Assembly (NCBI GenBank): GCA_002897695.1
Contig: BDTG01000045.1
Coordinates: 59,862 to 123,861, forward strand
DNA: 64,000 bases
Source: a bacterium BMS3Abin14
GTDB taxonomy: Bacteria > BMS3Abin14
Direction: 5' to 3'
Each line of letters starts with the position of its first letter. Position 1 is the stretch's first letter. A model generated the notes under the pieces. That model was not told the origin of the DNA, searched no databases, and was given only the letters and a program-made list of their open reading frames with translations. Made by a program: the position numbers and the translations under genes. This document shows, piece by piece, positions 63,735-64,000 of the stretch.

Positions 63735-63998
63735 ATGGGAAGACCACTTCGTATACTGCAGACCGAATTTCCGTACCACCTGACCTGTCGCACAAACAAC
63801 AGAACCTTCAGGTTCCATCAACGACAGTTCACAAAACTGTTCTTCAGGGCTGTCGTGCAAAGTACTAAAAAATATAACCTTCTCGTCCATCACATCGTCC
63901 TTATGCACAACCATTATCACATCATTGCTACCGCAACAGAGAAAAATCTCCACCGAGCAATGCAATATATCAACTCAATGGGTCGCTGTCCGGTATAA
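63735..63998 (+). pseudogene. REP-associated tyrosine transposase (RAYT), truncated
   Basis: 87 residues of the Y1-transposase family: RPLRILQTEFPYHLTCRTNNR, then LVHHIVLMHNHYHIIATATE, in which HNH is the metal-binding HUH motif. Family members are about 200 residues or more; this one stops after QYINSMGRCPV, before the catalytic tyrosine, by an in-frame stop at 63996-63998. Likely a decayed copy. Associated with REP palindromes elsewhere in the genome. Confidence 0.75.
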
Positions 63999-64000
63999 CA

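Overview
The window looks like chromosome from a Gram-negative, anaerobic bacterium of the Desulfobacterota/deltaproteobacterial type. This is inferred from gene content: outer-membrane beta-barrels with signal peptides, -24/-12 (sigma-54) promoters, an indolepyruvate:ferredoxin oxidoreductase, a split B12-dependent methylmalonyl-CoA mutase pathway, and the mercury-methylation pair hgcA-hgcB. No rRNA, CRISPR array or prophage was seen. The only mobile-type remnant is a truncated REP-associated transposase at the right edge.

Layout. 1-8.5 kb: start of a P-II protein gene behind a sigma-54 promoter, greA, a DinG-like helicase carrying an intact N-terminal JAMM domain, an Hsp20 chaperone, an AEC permease, a GT39 glycosyltransferase, a cold-shock protein, a SYLF protein and tandem tRNA-Lys/tRNA-Glu. 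8.5-14.8 kb: purA, hisZ, serA, a class V aminotransferase and a beta-barrel. 14.9-15.1 kb: a candidate 88-nt sigma-54-dependent small RNA. 15.3-18.2 kb: a secreted FG-GAP-like protein and a porin whose mRNA leader is complementary to that RNA. 18.8-24.7 kb: envelope lipid/glycan genes (degenerate PaaK-like protein, ArnT-like GT, PAP2 phosphatase, flippase-like protein, ArnC-like GT2).

24.9-31 kb: propionyl-CoA to succinyl-CoA pathway (carboxyltransferase, biotin carboxylase, biotin carrier, mutase large subunit, epimerase), led by a small secreted peptide translationally coupled to the carboxyltransferase. 31-43 kb: a catabolic block (IorA/IorB, two IclR regulators, isochorismatase-like hydrolase, TPR protein, two-subunit CoA-transferase, intact PaaK, M24 peptidase). 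43-48.4 kb: nitroreductase, MeaB GTPase, a crotonase with altered catalytic residues, the B12-binding mutase subunit, CobO adenosyltransferase, a normal crotonase, a MerR regulator and a CBS-ACT protein; this completes the mutase system 18 kb from its large subunit.

48.8-56 kb: plus-strand LivG / acyl-CoA synthetase / LivH / LivM / substrate-binding protein / LivF operon with an internal terminator. 56.1-57.5 kb: hgcAB, then a convergent TauE/SafE permease. 58.6-63.6 kb: MMPL/RND transporter, LolA-like periplasmic protein, beta-barrel and a DUF2892-type protein. Several families of short intergenic repeats (heptads, palindromes, TTTTTACGAC elements) are scattered through the window.

The most consequential locus is hgcAB, which predicts methylmercury formation. 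The most novel candidate is the sigma-54-driven small RNA with an anti-Shine-Dalgarno loop and a possible porin-mRNA target.
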